Below are positions 62,209-64,000 of a DNA stretch of 64,000 nt, piece after piece; the first letter of the stretch is position 1; the number at the start of each line of letters is the position of its first letter. The position numbers were made by a program, and so were the translations under genes. The stretch is from Chromatiaceae bacterium (GTDB lineage: Bacteria > Pseudomonadota > Gammaproteobacteria > Chromatiales > Chromatiaceae). Under the pieces are notes generated by a model. That model ran no database searches and was not told where the DNA came from. It saw only the letters and a program-made list of their open reading frames with translations. The stretch is from assembly GCA_024235255.1 (NCBI GenBank), contig JACKMT010000007.1:1-64000 (forward strand), in the 5' to 3' direction.

Positions 62209-63422
62209 ACTTTCATTCCGTCCAGTGCGGCCACAGTGTGCATATCCTTGTCCCCGCGGCCTGAAAGATTGACCAGAACGATCTGATCGGGTTTCATTGA
62301 CGCCGCCAGACCGGTAGCGTAAGCCAGCGCGTGACTGGATTCCAATGCCGGAATTATGCCCTCTCTTCGGGTCAGTTCGTGGAACGCATCCAGCGCCTCC
62401 TGGTCGGTTACCGCAACATAATTGGCGCGCCCGCTATCCTTCAACCATGCGTGTTCCGGGCCCACCCCGGGATAATCGAGGCCGGCGGAGATAGAGTGGG
62501 TCTCGATAATCTGTCCATCCTTATCCTGCATCAAATAGGTCCGGTTGCCGTGCAGTACACCGGGTGTGCCGGCGCACAGCGGCGCTGCATGGCATCCGGT
62601 TTCCAAGCCTTTGCCGGCCGCTTCGACACCGTACATTGCAACCGAAGCGTCGTTCAGAAAAGGGTAAAACAGACCGATGGCGTTGGAGCCGCCGCCCACA
62701 CAGGCCACCAGTGCGTCAGGCAGTTTGCCCGTCTGCCGCAGAATCTGCTCGCGCGCCTCGCGCCCGATCACTGCCTGGAAGTCCCGTACCATGGCCGGGT
62801 ACGGGTGGGGTCCGGCCACAGTGCCGATGATATAAAAAGTATTGTCGATGTTGGTGACCCAGTCGCGCATCGCTTCGTTCAGTGCATCTTTCAGGGTTTT
62901 CGAACCAGATTCAACCGCCACCACTTTCGCGCCCAGCATGCGCATCCGATAGACATTCGCCTCCTGGCGGGCAATATCCACCGCCCCCATGTAGACCACG
63001 CACTCCAGTCCAAGCCGGGCGGCAACGGTAGCCGTGGCGACGCCGTGCTGCCCCGCGCCGGTTTCGGCGATAATCCGGGTCTTGCCCATGCGGCGCGCCA
63101 GCAGCGCCTGCCCGATGGTGTTGTTAACCTTATGCGCACCGGTGTGATTAAGATCTTCCCGTTTTAGATAGATCCTGGCGCCTCCTCTCCGCTCGCTCAA
63201 CCGTCGGGCGAAATAGAGCGGCGAAGGGCGGCCGACGTAATCCTGCAAGTCGGCATCCAGTTCGGCCAGGAAGGATTCGTCCAGGATATACTTTTCGTAT
63301 GCCTCACGAAGCTCACGCAGCGGACCCATCAGGGTTTCGGATACGAACATACCGCCGTACCGGCCGAAGTGGCCACGCGCATCCGGCTGTCCGAAATAAT
63401 CAGTCTGGTTGGTTGTCGGCAC
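62205..63422 (-). CDS. trpB: Tryptophan synthase beta subunit
   Basis: A 405-residue PLP enzyme joining indole and serine to tryptophan. The PLP Lys lies in REDLNHTGAHKVNNTIGQ, TGAGQHGVATA and CVGGGSNAIG bind the cofactor phosphate, and the C-terminal LSGRGDKDMH is diagnostic. I chose the GTG at 63422, which has GAGGAG six bases upstream and gives the standard length; an earlier in-frame start at 63509 would lie well inside trpF. It overlaps trpF by 23 bases. Confidence 0.96.
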   Translation of the reverse strand: MPTTNQTDYFGQPDARGHFGRYGGMFVSETLMGPLRELREAYEKYILDESFLAELDADLQDYVGRPSPLYFARRLSERRGGARIYLKREDLNHTGAHKVNNTIGQALLARRMGKTRIIAETGAGQHGVATATVAARLGLECVVYMGAVDIARQEANVYRMRMLGAKVVAVESGSKTLKDALNEAMRDWVTNIDNTFYIIGTVAGPHPYPAMVRDFQAVIGREAREQILRQTGKLPDALVACVGGGSNAIGLFYPFLNDASVAMYGVEAAGKGLETGCHAAPLCAGTPGVLHGNRTYLMQDKDGQIIETHSISAGLDYPGVGPEHAWLKDSGRANYVAVTDQEALDAFHELTRREGIIPALESSHALAYATGLAASMKPDQIVLVNLSGRGDKDMHTVAALDGMKV

Positions 63423-64000
63423 GCTCAACTCCTCGAATAAATGCTGCAATCTTCGCCCCGTCCTTAATCCCTTTGTCGCGCTCAACGCCGCCGCTGACAT
63501 CCACCGCATACGGACGCACGGTGCGAATCGCCCGCTCCACGTTGCCAGGAGTCAGTCCGCCGGCCAAAATGACAGAATCCGCTATATCTGCCGGTATCCG
63601 GGTCCAGTCGAATGAATCTCCGGTGCCTCCCGGAGTGTCCTTGCGGTAAGTGTCCAGCAATAGGCCTGCGGCATTCTGATAGCGGCGGCGCTCCTGGTGC
63701 AAGTCTATACCTTCCCGCATCCGAATTGCCTTGATAAAAGGTCTGTGAAACGCGCCGCACTCCTCCGGCGTTTCTTTGCCGTGAAACTGCAGCAGGTCGA
63801 TGCGCGTGGCGGCGAGAACCTGCTCTATCTCGCTCCTGTGGGCGTTTACAAACAGCCCGACCACGGTTACAAAAGGTGGCAATACGCGAACCAGATCCGC
63901 AGCCTGTTGCGGGGAGACCGAGCGCGGACTGGCCGCATAAAACACCAGGCCAATGGCATCTGCGCCGCCGCGTACAGCATCCACAGCATCCTGCCGGCGG
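63400..64000 (-). CDS. trpF: Phosphoribosylanthranilate isomerase, N-terminus off window
   Basis: The open frame runs 200 codons to the right edge without a start that fits: the edge reads RRQDAVDAV, which is inside the family's CGITRxxDA start region, so roughly ten residues are missing. The (beta/alpha)8 isomerase converts phosphoribosylanthranilate to CdRP. DAIGLVFYAASPRSV, LLQFHGKETPEEC (containing the QFHG motif), LLLDTY (catalytic Asp) and LAGGLTPGNV are visible. First of the trpF-trpB-trpA-accD-folC series. Confidence 0.95.
   Translation of the reverse strand, partial: RRQDAVDAVRGGADAIGLVFYAASPRSVSPQQAADLVRVLPPFVTVVGLFVNAHRSEIEQVLAATRIDLLQFHGKETPEECGAFHRPFIKAIRMREGIDLHQERRRYQNAAGLLLDTYRKDTPGGTGDSFDWTRIPADIADSVILAGGLTPGNVERAIRTVRPYAVDVSGGVERDKGIKDGAKIAAFIRGVERADNQPD

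Overview
The window reads as a chromosomal segment of a GC-rich gammaproteobacterium. The right end carries the block trpF-trpB-trpA-accD-folC ... dedD-cvpA-purF-metZ typical of that class. yaeQ, pcm, Slp-type lipoproteins, OmpR-type two-component pairs and a hypF gene agree with this. A pyruvate:ferredoxin oxidoreductase operon and hypF suggest an organism that can live at low oxygen, perhaps a Chromatiales-like or sulfur-oxidising lineage; that placement is inference, not proof.

Left part (1-18.0 kb, nearly all on the minus strand): the first 7.7 kb are the N-terminal 2578 codons of a giant surface or secreted protein whose C-terminus lies off the left edge. It has a LEPxLL-type N-terminal motif, two DUF4347-like domains with matching His/Cys pairs, a DUF2341-like domain, two LamG-like domains and many cadherin/VCBS-like repeats. 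Two small toxin-antitoxin modules, a chemoreceptor and a periplasmic single-Cache protein separate it from three consecutive genes that each end in or contain a HlyD-type adaptor. One of these is a PqqD-like/M50 protease/HlyD fusion and one a GAF/HlyD fusion. I propose that these three proteins handle (process or export) the giant protein; no ABC ATPase or outer-membrane channel is visible here.

Middle part (18-45 kb): two Slp-family lipoproteins, DUF5658, DUF455 and glycerate 2-kinase genes, a MotA/MotB-like proton-channel pair of unknown function, an MFS transporter, an alpha/beta hydrolase, pcm and a double-thioredoxin protein. Next comes a two-component pair divergent from a PspA-membrane protein-vWA operon (probable envelope-stress module), then a Lys/Ala-rich nucleoid-type protein, a class II aldolase, an alkyltransferase-like protein, copper chaperone and copper ATPase genes, LysE, a cold-shock protein and a second two-component pair. 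A 271-bp cloverleaf-like repeat element sits between the regulator and kinase genes of that second pair and supplies the stop codon of one and the ribosome-binding site of the other. A 61-bp relative lies at the stop codon of the M50/HlyD gene.

Right part (45-64 kb): an enoyl-CoA hydratase, hypF, a methyltransferase with metZ, purF, cvpA and dedD. Then comes an inserted block of a flavodoxin-like gene and the POR gamma-alpha-beta-GltD/ferredoxin operon, which has a good sigma70 promoter and two PdhR-type palindromes. folC, accD, trpA, trpB and the 3' part of trpF (N-terminus off the right edge) follow. No rRNA, tRNA, CRISPR array, prophage or intact IS element was seen.
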